Shown here: positions 26,478-33,383 of the stretch, piece after piece
Numbering within the stretch: position 1 is the first letter of the stretch
Layout: each line of letters opens with the position of its first letter
NCBI GenBank assembly: GCA_030538415.1
Contig: JAUNTY010000019.1
Span: 1-45,862, forward strand
DNA length: 45,862 nt
Reading direction: 5' to 3'
DNA from: Neisseria sp.
Lineage (GTDB): Bacteria; Pseudomonadota; Gammaproteobacteria; Burkholderiales; Neisseriaceae
The notes under the pieces: model-generated
Told to the model about the DNA's origin: nothing
Database searches by the model: none
Seen by the model: only the letters and a program-made list of their open reading frames with translations
Program-made: the position numbers and the translations under genes

Positions 26478-26515
26478 AAAGAGCATGATTTGCTTCAATG
26501 CCAATCATGTTCTTT
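26478..26515 (+). terminator. Hairpin after precursor 1
   Basis: The arms AAAGAGCATGATT (26478-26490) and AATCATGTTCTTT (26503-26515) pair over 13 bp with one G-U. It lies 45 bp after the precursor stop and may end transcription or stabilise the precursor message relative to the genes that follow. Confidence 0.6.
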
Positions 26516-26525
26516 CGGTGTGCAG

Positions 26526-26692
26526 TGAATACCGATGCAGACAGCAGTGTCGCGTTTGAAAAGTTAGGCAAGCGGGATAAAACCCGGTTAAGCGAGTTGC
26601 TGGAGGGTTGCGATGCCGGGCAGCAGGCGAAAATCAGGGCTTTGCTGATGCAGTTGGGGGCATTGGATGTGCTGGAGGCTTTTAAAGAATAA
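26526..26692 (+). pseudogene. Duplicated 3' fragment of the cupin oxygenase gene (copy 2)
   Basis: It reads VNTDADSSVAFEKL through to KE-stop, about 90 percent identical to the last 55 residues of the oxygenase at 24637-25788. The match continues about 60 bp past the stop into the leader of a truncated MAFNL gene. It has no start of its own that would make a known domain. It marks the end of a duplicated cassette. Confidence 0.85.
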
Positions 26693-26749
26693 CGCCACAG
26701 AAATATTTGGATATTCAGAAATATATGATTAACGAAAACTGGAGGTTTT

Positions 26750-26791
26750 ATGGCATTTAATTTAGGTACTCCGTCTTACTGGAGCTTGTAG
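26750..26791 (+). pseudogene. Truncated start of a MAFNL-type immunity gene
   Basis: GGAGG precedes an ATG encoding MAFNLG, then the sequence departs from the 57-residue family and stops after 13 residues. The upstream 60 bp match the region before the intact copy at 25846, so this is a recombination stub. Confidence 0.7.
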
Positions 26792-26809
26792 CTAATGTGG
26801 AGCCAGATT

Positions 26810-27049
26810 ATGAAACAGGAGTCAACATTAAAAAAAATCATACTTTTAATAATTGTTTTTATAACTTTTTATCTTGTACTTTCATTTTTTCTTTTTATTT
26901 TAAAAACTTTTTTGATAGATCAATTAGATACTGAAATTTATCAAGTTTTATATGATTATTCAGCTGTATTTTCTAGCGTTGTGACATGGGGACTGATTGA
27001 AGGAAGCCTTAAAATTTTTAAATTTGCCAGAAGGAGAAAGGAGCAATGA
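26810..27049 (+). CDS. 79-residue membrane protein, candidate immunity protein
   Basis: Starts MKQESTLKKIILLI and has one long hydrophobic stretch near residues 8-30, a second weaker one near 50-65, and a basic tail ARRRKEQ. GGAGCC sits 5 nt before the ATG at 26810; an in-frame ATG at 26795 is less well placed. Its stop overlaps the start of the orphan leader peptide (ATGA), so the two are translationally coupled. I do not recognise the family. Pairing with a precursor-like gene fits a bacteriocin-immunity pair. Confidence 0.6.
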   Translation: MKQESTLKKIILLIIVFITFYLVLSFFLFILKTFLIDQLDTEIYQVLYDYSAVFSSVVTWGLIEGSLKIFKFARRRKEQ

Positions 27050-27153
27050 AAGAAATGACCATTCGTGAGTTGGAATTGATTGTCGATAACATGAGAAGTA
27101 TTCCTCAAATTATCCGATCATCCTCTACCATTGTTAAGCAAGCATTCAGATAA
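27046..27153 (+). CDS. Orphan leader peptide: degenerate bacteriocin precursor
   Basis: A 35-residue product. Its first 15 residues, MKEMTIRELELIVDN, line up position for position with the two intact leaders, but DN replaces the Gly-Gly/Gly-Ala. The remaining 20 residues (MRSIPQIIRSSSTIVKQAFR) lack the Gly/Ala-rich core. A strong AAAGGAG lies just upstream. It could be a decayed precursor, or a short peptide no longer processed. Farther on, a broken frame at about 27217-27285 shows a Gly/Thr/Val-rich GTAVTGSVGKTG, possibly its lost core. Confidence 0.55.
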   Translation: MKEMTIRELELIVDNMRSIPQIIRSSSTIVKQAFR

Positions 27154-27265
27154 AGCCTGTGCTGTAACCGACAGAGGCGTACGCATAGTTGAAAATTATT
27201 TGAGTGGTGTGCGGAAATGATTGTACCAAGGTTGATAGGAACCGCAGTAACTGGTTCCGTGGGGA

Positions 27266-27396
27266 AAACTGGGCAAGCGGGATAAAACCCGATTAAACGA
27301 GTTGCCGGAGGATTGCAATACCAGGCAGCAGGCAAAAAATCAGGGCTTTGCTGATGCAGTTGGGGGCATTGGATATGGTGGAGGTTTTTGGATAAA
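27266..27396 (+). pseudogene. Duplicated 3' fragment of the cupin oxygenase gene (copy 3), frameshifted
   Basis: The DNA from GCAAGCGGGATAAAACCCG onward matches the oxygenase 3' end, with several substitutions and an extra A in a poly-A run that shifts the frame. It is more diverged than copy 2. The match ends at the oxygenase stop region, just before the next immunity-type gene. Confidence 0.75.
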
Positions 27397-27457
27397 AGGA
27401 GATGCGTATGCAGAGATTTTGATTAATCCAGGAAAGGATAAGGAGGCTTAAAAAAAG

Positions 27458-27661
27458 ATGAATAAATTATTCCATAAGAAGATGCTTAAAAAAGGAATAC
27501 TTTTTATTTCAGTGGTTGTTAGCGTGACATTGGTTGATAAATATATGGTTTCCCCTTTTATTGACCATGCTTTCTTTCGGGAAAATAGTTTTTATTTTTT
27601 TGTGTTTGTGTTCCCGGTGGCTTCCTTTCTTTTCAGTAAGCTAAAAAAATTTTCCATTTAG
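27458..27661 (+). CDS. 67-residue membrane protein, candidate immunity protein
   Basis: Starts MNKLFHKKMLKKG, with two hydrophobic segments (about 14-28 and 44-58) and basic ends. AAGGAGG lies 11 nt before the ATG. It directly precedes precursor 2 by 35 bp and is probably its partner. A frameshifted relative, sharing LVDKY and ENSFY positions, is at 29135-29346. The role is inferred from size, topology and position. Confidence 0.65.
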   Translation: MNKLFHKKMLKKGILFISVVVSVTLVDKYMVSPFIDHAFFRENSFYFFVFVFPVASFLFSKLKKFSI

Positions 27662-27696
27662 ACAGTAATGATACTGATGATATATAGGAGAAAATC

Positions 27697-28053
27697 ATGT
27701 ATGAATTATCTATTTCTGATATGAGCATTGTGGTTGGTGGTTCGGGAGCAGGAAAGGGAGCGCAGGGGGCTGTTACTGGCATGGGCGCCTATGCGATGGG
27801 GCAAACTGTCAGGGGTGAGGAGATTACAGCAGCAGGTTTGGTAGGGGCTGGATTGGGCGGTGCTATTGGTTCTTCAAGTACCCATAGTGTCATGTTTGGG
27901 GCTGCTGCAGGAGCTGCTGCAGAAAGAGGAGCCAATTATATTGGAAATCAATTAGATGCCAATCCGGTAAATATAGGCCCGGGACTAATGACATTACCAG
28001 ATTCAACCATGCCACCACTTATGCAAGACCAATCCGGTAATGATTATGGGTAG
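27697..28053 (+). CDS. class II bacteriocin/microcin precursor 2
   Basis: A 118-residue precursor with the canonical 15-residue leader MYELSISDMSIVVGG (Gly-Gly cleavage site). It is followed by a Gly/Ala-rich core (GAGKGAQGAVTGMGAYAMG, AGLVGAGLGGAIGSS, FGAAAGAAAERGA) and a C-terminal tail QDQSGNDYG. The core differs from precursor 1, but the tail motif SGNDY is shared. TAGGAG precedes the ATG. The peptide should be exported and trimmed by the C39 ABC exporter at 31285. A long hairpin follows at 28091-28145. Confidence 0.87.
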   Translation: MYELSISDMSIVVGGSGAGKGAQGAVTGMGAYAMGQTVRGEEITAAGLVGAGLGGAIGSSSTHSVMFGAAAGAAAERGANYIGNQLDANPVNIGPGLMTLPDSTMPPLMQDQSGNDYG

Positions 28054-28090
28054 CATGGTTAAAATTGTTTTAATTACCTTTTGACTTGAT

Positions 28091-28145
28091 AACAGTTCAG
28101 ACCTTTTAGGCTTGAATTTTTAGCCTGGAAATGGTTTGAACTGTT
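28091..28145 (+). terminator. Long hairpin after precursor 2
   Basis: The outer arms AACAGTTCAGACC and GGTTTGAACTGTT pair over 13 positions (one G-U), with an inner AGGCT/AGCCT stem. It lies 38 bp after the precursor stop. No long U run follows, so attenuation or mRNA protection is as likely as full termination. Confidence 0.6.
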
Positions 28146-28213
28146 TCTGGAAAGATTGGAATTGGTCAATTTTAAATATACTTAAAAATTTAAAAAGAGG
28201 ATGCTCGTATAAT

Positions 28214-28387
28214 ATGTATATATTATTAATTGGTGTTTCTCTAGTAATATTTATAATGATTTTAGTTAAATTGAATCTGATTGAAATAGCCAAGGAAAAA
28301 AATAAAAAATTACTTATCTTTAAATTATTCTTCGGCATTATTTTGCTTGTTATGCTCGCAATAAAATTTCAGCAATATTCCAATTGA
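28214..28387 (+). CDS. 57-residue membrane protein, candidate immunity protein
   Basis: Starts MYILLIGVSLVIFIM, with hydrophobic segments at about 2-20 and 36-51 and a basic loop (EKNKKLL) between. Its length and topology equal those of the MAFNL family, but sequence similarity is not clear. It sits right after precursor 2 and its hairpin. An in-frame ATG at 28136 overlaps the hairpin and is unlikely. The ribosome site is weak (AGAGGA about 13 nt upstream). Confidence 0.55.
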   Translation: MYILLIGVSLVIFIMILVKLNLIEIAKEKNKKLLIFKLFFGIILLVMLAIKFQQYSN

Positions 28388-28403
28388 AAATATAGAGATA
28401 TTT

Positions 28404-28576
28404 ATGAAATTTAATTTGGTCATTATCTTTTTTGGAACTTGTTTTGCACTTTATTTTTTTGCAAAGCTTTTAATTTTGGAGAAGGATTTAAAGAACGGCA
28501 TGGTATCAGCATCAGGTGATTGTTTGTCGCGATAGCAGTCATATTTACGGGAATAATATATTTAATTTATGGTTAA
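28404..28576 (+). pseudogene. Broken copy of the MAFNL-type immunity gene (copy 3)
   Basis: Begins MKFNLVIIFFGT and follows the family until ILEKDLKN, where a one-base shift leads to a stop. In the other frame HGISIR, a TGA in place of a TGG tryptophan codon, and VIFTGIIYLIYG continue the family. Two lesions make slip-reversible phase variation unlikely. Confidence 0.75.
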
Positions 28577-28607
28577 GCCGACATGGTGAATAATAATCGG
28601 GGGATTT

Positions 28608-28781
28608 ATGGCATTTAATTTATGTATTATTTTTTTTGGCAGTTTTTTATGCCTTGTTCTCATCTGCAAATTTTTTGATTTGGAAGAAGAGTTTGAGCAA
28701 AAGCGCGGTGTCAGTATCAGATGGTTATTTATGTTGCTGGCAGGGGCTTTTACTGGTGCGATATATCTTATTTATAGTTAG
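28608..28781 (+). CDS. 57-residue membrane protein, candidate immunity protein (copy 4)
   Basis: The product (MAFNLCIIFFGS start, EQKRGVSIRWLF loop, IYLIYS end) differs from the copy at 25846 in only about eight residues. It has two membrane segments. A GGGG stretch lies 5-8 nt before the ATG. No precursor lies next to it, so it may provide immunity to a peptide encoded by a lost or unlinked cassette, or reinforce immunity to precursor 1. Confidence 0.65.
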   Translation: MAFNLCIIFFGSFLCLVLICKFFDLEEEFEQKRGVSIRWLFMLLAGAFTGAIYLIYS

Positions 28782-28849
28782 AAAAAGGATAAACCTTGTT
28801 TGTATCAATCTGAAAAATAATTGCATCGCGGGAGAGCCGTGTCGCTCAT

Positions 28850-29068
28850 ATGAAACTTAATTTAGATAATTTTATAAAGCGGTGGAAGCTCCTGCTTCTT
28901 TTAATAATAACAACCCAGTTGACTTTTAACTTGCTGTTTTATTTTTTGGATATTAATGAAATTGTAATCAATCTGCGGCTGTTTAATGTTTCGGTTGATG
29001 CCAATAATATCAGCAGTTTGCTTACGGTCATTATCTTTTTTTCTTATTTGCATTATAAAAAAGAATAG
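28850..29068 (+). CDS. 72-residue membrane protein, candidate immunity protein
   Basis: Starts MKLNLDNFIKRWKLLLLL and ends YLHYKKE, with two hydrophobic segments (about 13-32 and 53-68). It resembles the 66-residue product at 30988-31188 at both ends: FIKRWKLLLL against AVKNWKALLL, and FLYLHFKKE against FSYLHYKKE. The ribosome site is weak. No precursor is adjacent. The function is unknown beyond the contextual immunity guess. Confidence 0.55.
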   Translation: MKLNLDNFIKRWKLLLLLIITTQLTFNLLFYFLDINEIVINLRLFNVSVDANNISSLLTVIIFFSYLHYKKE

Positions 29069-29134
29069 TGTTTTTTTGCAGATCGGATATTGCTGTGTTG
29101 GTTTTAAATCTGAAAGAAGATTATTTTAAAAATC

Positions 29135-29346
29135 ATGAATAAGTTCATTATTTTGCAAATGCTGAAAAAAATCATGCTGATTATTATCGTGTTCAGCTTT
29201 TTGGGTTGGTTGATAAATATATTCTGAAAAAATTGATTGATAACCCATTTTTTCAGGAAAACAGTTTTTATATTTTTATCCTTCCTGCCGGTTATTTGCT
29301 TATCTGGAAATTGGTGAAAAGGTTTAGGTTAGACGATGAAGTTTGA
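29135..29346 (+). pseudogene. Frameshifted relative of the 67-residue immunity-type gene
   Basis: MNKFIILQMLKKIMLI reads to a stop at about residue 30. In the next frame VDKYILKKLIDNPFFQENSF continues the pattern of the gene at 27458-27661 (VDKY, FF.ENSFY). A single extra base in the TTTTTGGGTTGG tract explains the break. Confidence 0.75.
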
Positions 29347-29352
29347 GCGGGC

Positions 29353-29605
29353 ATGAAAGATTTATTTTGGCAGATAAAAAATCAATTATTTCCTGATATT
29401 TATAGCGGCAGGTATTGCTTCTGCCTTTCTGTTGAGGCTGGTTGCCGTGTTTTTGCTGCCTGTGAATGTAATGCTGCTGATGTGTAGGCATCTTACCTGG
29501 AAGAAATTTTCAAATCGGATGATGAGGAATAACCGGGCTTTTCCTGTTTTACCGGAAAATTGCTTCAATCAAAGAAAAAAAATTAAAAAATCTTTTTGTT
29601 ATTAA
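29353..29605 (+). pseudogene. Frameshifted small membrane protein gene
   Basis: MKDLFWQIK then leaves frame at a run of six A. With one A fewer the frame continues as INYFLIFIAAGIASAFLLRL and on for about 80 residues in total, including a strong membrane segment and a basic tail. It could be an inactive immunity-type gene, or one switched by poly-A slippage. I do not recognise the family. Confidence 0.5.
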
Positions 29606-29629
29606 AACTTTACTCAGTGAAATATTGCC

Positions 29630-30907
29630 ATGACTGATTCGCGCGAATCTTTTTTCCGCCCCGAAGTATTTGAAGCCAAAAAACACCAATGGACAGGCCG
29701 GATTGTATTGACCCGCCCGTTTTCATTCGTGTTTCTCACTTGGTGCGCGGCGGCTGTGGCGGCGGTGTTGGTATTGTTTGCCTTTTTCGGCAGTTATACC
29801 CGTAAAACCACGGTAGAGGGGCAGCTTTTGCCGGTATCGGGTCTGGTTAAGGTTTATGCGCCGGATATGGGCATTATCAGCGGCAAGAATTTTGCCGATG
29901 GTGATTTTGTACATGAGGGTGATGAGCTGTTTACGCTTTCGACCAGCCGCTACAACAGCGGCGGCGATATCCAGTCGCGGCTGGCGGCGGAAGCGGCCTT
30001 GAAGAAAACCTTGCTGTTGCAGGAAATGGGGCAGATGCAGCGGGTGCATGAGGGTGACGAGCGCGCATTGCGCAGCAGCATTGCCAAGCTGCAAAGCCAG
30101 CTGGGTGATGTCCGGCAGCAGTTGGCCGGGCAGGGGCGGCGGGTAAAGCTGGCAGAGCAGGTATTGGAAAAATACCGGCCTTTGCTGCAACAGGGTTTTA
30201 TTTCAGAGCAGCAGATGATGGGTTATGAGGGCGATTATCTGGATCAGCTATCGCGGCTGGATGCGCTGAAGCGGGAAAAAGCGGGTATCGAGCGCGAAAT
30301 CGGCGAGCGGCAAATCAGCCTGAAAAGCCTGCCTGAGCGCCAGCAAACGGAATTAAGCCAGCTTAACCGGGCGATTTCGGGGGTTAACCAAGAGGTGTTG
30401 GATTGGGATTTGAAGCAGCGGCAAAGCATACGCGCGAGCAAATCGGGCTATGTCAGCACTTCCAATGTCGAGGTCGGCCAGCAGGTGGATCCGGGCAGGC
30501 TGCTGCTGAGCATTGTGCCGAAAGATGCCGAGCTGATGGCGAATCTTTATGTGCCCAGCCGCGCTATCGGTTTTATCAAACCTGAAGACAAAGTGGTGTT
30601 GCGTTATCAGGCTTATCCGTATCAGAAATTCGGCCACGCGGAGGGCGAGATTGTGTCGGTGGCGAAAACAGCTTTGGGCAAACAGGAATTGGCGGGTTTG
30701 GGGATTATTTTTGCGGATGCGGCGCTTTTGAACGAGCCTGCCTATTTAATCAAGGTGAAGCTCGGCAAACAGAGCATTCGGGTTTACGGGGAAGAAAAGC
30801 CGTTGCAAATCGGCATGATTCTGGAAGCGGATGTGTTGCATGAGCGCAAGCGGCTTTATGAATGGATATTGGATCCGCTTTACAGTATTTCGGGGAAGTT
30901 GAATTGA
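29630..30907 (+). CDS. HlyD/CvaA-family type I secretion adaptor
   Basis: A 425-residue periplasmic adaptor linking the ABC exporter to the outer-membrane channel. It has a cytoplasmic N-terminus, one membrane segment (about 29-52), a biotinyl/lipoyl-like half-motif (GQLLPVSGLVKVYAP), and a long coiled-coil region (about 115-250). The second lipoyl half (IRASKSGYVSTSNVEVGQQV) and a C-terminal HlyD domain follow. It resembles CvaA of colicin V export. Base composition rises again to that of the core genome from here on. It is separated from the ABC gene by a small immunity-type gene. Confidence 0.9.
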   Translation: MTDSRESFFRPEVFEAKKHQWTGRIVLTRPFSFVFLTWCAAAVAAVLVLFAFFGSYTRKTTVEGQLLPVSGLVKVYAPDMGIISGKNFADGDFVHEGDELFTLSTSRYNSGGDIQSRLAAEAALKKTLLLQEMGQMQRVHEGDERALRSSIAKLQSQLGDVRQQLAGQGRRVKLAEQVLEKYRPLLQQGFISEQQMMGYEGDYLDQLSRLDALKREKAGIEREIGERQISLKSLPERQQTELSQLNRAISGVNQEVLDWDLKQRQSIRASKSGYVSTSNVEVGQQVDPGRLLLSIVPKDAELMANLYVPSRAIGFIKPEDKVVLRYQAYPYQKFGHAEGEIVSVAKTALGKQELAGLGIIFADAALLNEPAYLIKVKLGKQSIRVYGEEKPLQIGMILEADVLHERKRLYEWILDPLYSISGKLN

Positions 30908-30933
30908 GGGCAGATGGTTCTTATGGAGGAGAT

Positions 30934-30990
30934 TATGGAAAATAAAAAAATGGAGACGACTATGCTCATTAAATCATTAGGAAAGATATG
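30934..30990 (+). CDS. Possible 18-residue peptide ORF
   Basis: GGAGGA precedes an ATG encoding MENKKMETTMLIKSLGKI, whose stop overlaps the next start (ATGA). It may be a remnant of a leader or simply a translational coupler. Support is weak. Confidence 0.25.
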
Positions 30991-31188
30991 AAAATAACCT
31001 TAAATAATGCGGTTAAAAATTGGAAGGCTTTGTTATTGATTATTTTAGCCGTCCAAACGCTGATGCTGTTGTTATACACAATAGCAGGCATTAAAGAGGT
31101 ATTTTCTTTTTCTTATTCTGATCTGAGTTCTTTAATTAGTGCGCCTGTATTTTTTCTCTATCTCCATTTTAAAAAAGAGGATGCTTGA
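30988..31188 (+). CDS. 66-residue membrane protein, candidate immunity protein
   Basis: Starts MKITLNNAVKNWKALLLI and ends FLYLHFKKEDA, with two hydrophobic segments (about 13-30 and 50-60). It is a relative of the 72-residue product at 28850. It lies between the HlyD adaptor and the ABC exporter, an ordinary place for an immunity gene in class II clusters. A DUS hairpin at 31222-31246 follows. Confidence 0.55.
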   Translation: MKITLNNAVKNWKALLLIILAVQTLMLLLYTIAGIKEVFSFSYSDLSSLISAPVFFLYLHFKKEDA

Positions 31189-31221
31189 CGGCTTTACTTG
31201 CAAATAGCGCAATATTCAATC

Positions 31222-31246
31222 AGGCCGTCTGAATTTCAGACGGCCT
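31222..31246. terminator. DUS inverted pair inside the secretion operon
   Basis: AGGCCGTCTGAA is followed directly by its reverse complement, giving a tight hairpin 38 bp before the ABC exporter start. It may partly terminate transcription and also serve DNA uptake. Confidence 0.55.
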
Positions 31247-31284
31247 TTATAAAATCATACAACGACATTATCAAGAGGAAGCAA

Positions 31285-33381
31285 ATGGACTACTTATCCC
31301 GTCTCTCTTTCGGTTTCGGCAAAAAGCTGCCGGTTGTGCTGCAAACCGAGGTGGCAGAGTGCGGCTTGGCTTGTTTGGCTTCGATTTTGAGCTACCACGG
31401 CCATCATACTGATTTGCGCACTTTGCGGCAGAAATACCCGCTTTCGTTGAAAGGGGCGAATCTGGCGCATATTGTGCACTTTGCCAATGGCATGAACCTG
31501 ACTTCCAGAGCGTTGCGGCTGGAATTGCACGAGCTGGCCAATCTGAAGCTGCCCTGCATCCTGCATTGGGATTTGAATCATTTTGTGGTGTTGCAAGCGG
31601 TGGGCAAAGATGCGGCAACAATCATGGATCCGGCCGTGGGTTTGCGCAAGGTGCGGCTGGAGGAGGTGTCGCGCAAGTTTACCGGCGTGGCATTGGAGCT
31701 GTGGCCGAATACGCATTTTGAAGAGAAAGAGGAAAAACAGAAAATCAAGGTGTTGCCACTGCTGAAAGGGGTGAGCGGCATCAAGCGCTCGCTGGTGCAG
31801 GTGTTGGCGTTGGCGGGGGCATTGGAGGTGTTTGCGCTGGTCAGCCCTTTTTTTATGCAATGGGTGATTGACCATGTGATTGTGACTGCCGACCGCAATT
31901 TGCTGACCACTTTGGTGTTGGGCTTCGGCTTGCTGATGATTGTGCAGCAGCTGATTAGTCTGCTGCAATCGTGGGTGGGCATGCATTTGGCAACGACATT
32001 GAATATCCAATGGAAAGCCAATGTGTTCAAACGTTTGCTGTCTTTGCCGAGCGATTTTTTTCAAAAAAGGCATTTGGGCGATATTGTGTCGCGCTTCGGC
32101 TCGATTGACAGTATTCAGGGTACGCTCACTTCGACGTTTTTTGTGGTGATTTTAAATGGCGTGATGGCGGTATTCACGTTTGCGCTGATGTTTTTATACA
32201 GCCCGCAGTTATCAATAATTGTATTGGTGACGCTGGGCTTGTATATCCTGATTCGCTGGTTGGCCTATTACCCGCTGAGAAATGCAACGGAAGAGAACAT
32301 TATCCATGCGGCCAAACAGAGCTCGTATTTTATGGAAACCGTGCGCGGCATCCATACGGTCAAACTTTTCCGCAAAAACGAACAACGCCACGGGGCGTGG
32401 ATGAGCCTGTTTGTGGATACGGTCAATACGGGGCTGACCACGCAAAAGCTGTCGGTGCTGTTTGGGTTTGCCAATAAACTGCTGTTCTGCATTGAGGGCG
32501 TGTTGATTATTTATTTGGGCGCGCTCAATATTCTGGACGGCTTGTTTACCGTGGGCGTGTTGATGGCTTTTTTGGCCTATAAAAGCCAGTTTGAAGGTCG
32601 CGTGGGTGCATTGGTCGATCAGTATGTGCAAATCAAAATGCTGGGGCTGCATGCGGAGCGGCTGGCCGACATCACTTTGATGGAAAACGAATCAGATCGC
32701 AGCGAAGAGGCTTATATGCCGGAATGCGGCGAAGAGATTGAGATTGTGGTGGAAAATGTGGCTTTTCGCTATGCCGAGAGCGAACCTTGGGTGTTGCAGG
32801 GCGTGAATCTGAATATCCGGCAGGGAGAATCGGTGGCGCTGGTGGGCAGCTCCGGCTGCGGCAAATCTACCCTGATGCATATTTTAATCGGCAATTTGAA
32901 ACCGGAATCGGGCAAAGTATCGGTGAACGGGCATGATATCCACAAGCTGCATCCTGATTTCATACGGAGCTTAAGCGGCACGGTTACCCAAGATGATGTG
33001 TTGTTTTCGGGCTCTATCAGCGAAAATATCAGCTTTTTCGATGAAACACCCGATCCGCATCAAGTGGAACAATGCGCACGGATGGCAATGATACATGAAG
33101 AAATCAGCAAGATGCCGATGGGCTATGAAACGCTGATTGGCGATATGGGCAGCGCGCTGTCAGGCGGGCAAAAGCAGCGGATTATTTTGGCGCGGGCGCT
33201 GTATCGCAAGCCAAAAATCCTGTTTTTGGATGAGGCAACCAGCCATTTGGATACGGCCAATGAAAAGGCAGTCAACGATAATTTAAAGGCTTTGAATGTC
33301 TGCAAAATCATGGTGGCGCACCGCAAGGAAACGATTGATTCCGCTGATAGGGTGGTTAATCTGGAAACGGCTTTTGCGTAA
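31285..33381 (+). CDS. Peptidase-containing ABC exporter (C39 family, CvaB-like)
   Basis: A 698-residue bacteriocin-processing exporter. The N-terminal C39 protease (1-140) has the catalytic set Cys26 (QTEVAECGLACL), His99 (DLNHFVVL) and Asp115 (IMDPAVG), so it should cleave double-glycine leaders. A six-helix ABC membrane domain follows (about 165-440). The nucleotide-binding domain has GSSGCGKST, LSGGQKQR and ILFLDEATSHLD. AGAGGAAG lies just before the ATG at 31285; the frame is open farther upstream through the DUS hairpin, which is unlikely to be translated. With the HlyD and TolC-like proteins it forms a full type I route for precursors 1 and 2. Confidence 0.95.
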   Translation: MDYLSRLSFGFGKKLPVVLQTEVAECGLACLASILSYHGHHTDLRTLRQKYPLSLKGANLAHIVHFANGMNLTSRALRLELHELANLKLPCILHWDLNHFVVLQAVGKDAATIMDPAVGLRKVRLEEVSRKFTGVALELWPNTHFEEKEEKQKIKVLPLLKGVSGIKRSLVQVLALAGALEVFALVSPFFMQWVIDHVIVTADRNLLTTLVLGFGLLMIVQQLISLLQSWVGMHLATTLNIQWKANVFKRLLSLPSDFFQKRHLGDIVSRFGSIDSIQGTLTSTFFVVILNGVMAVFTFALMFLYSPQLSIIVLVTLGLYILIRWLAYYPLRNATEENIIHAAKQSSYFMETVRGIHTVKLFRKNEQRHGAWMSLFVDTVNTGLTTQKLSVLFGFANKLLFCIEGVLIIYLGALNILDGLFTVGVLMAFLAYKSQFEGRVGALVDQYVQIKMLGLHAERLADITLMENESDRSEEAYMPECGEEIEIVVENVAFRYAESEPWVLQGVNLNIRQGESVALVGSSGCGKSTLMHILIGNLKPESGKVSVNGHDIHKLHPDFIRSLSGTVTQDDVLFSGSISENISFFDETPDPHQVEQCARMAMIHEEISKMPMGYETLIGDMGSALSGGQKQRIILARALYRKPKILFLDEATSHLDTANEKAVNDNLKALNVCKIMVAHRKETIDSADRVVNLETAFA

Positions 33382-33383
33382 GG

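Noticed and set aside
31198-31284. N-terminal extension of the ABC exporter
   Set aside because: It would translate through a DUS hairpin; the ATG at 31285 has a ribosome site and gives the standard C39 start.
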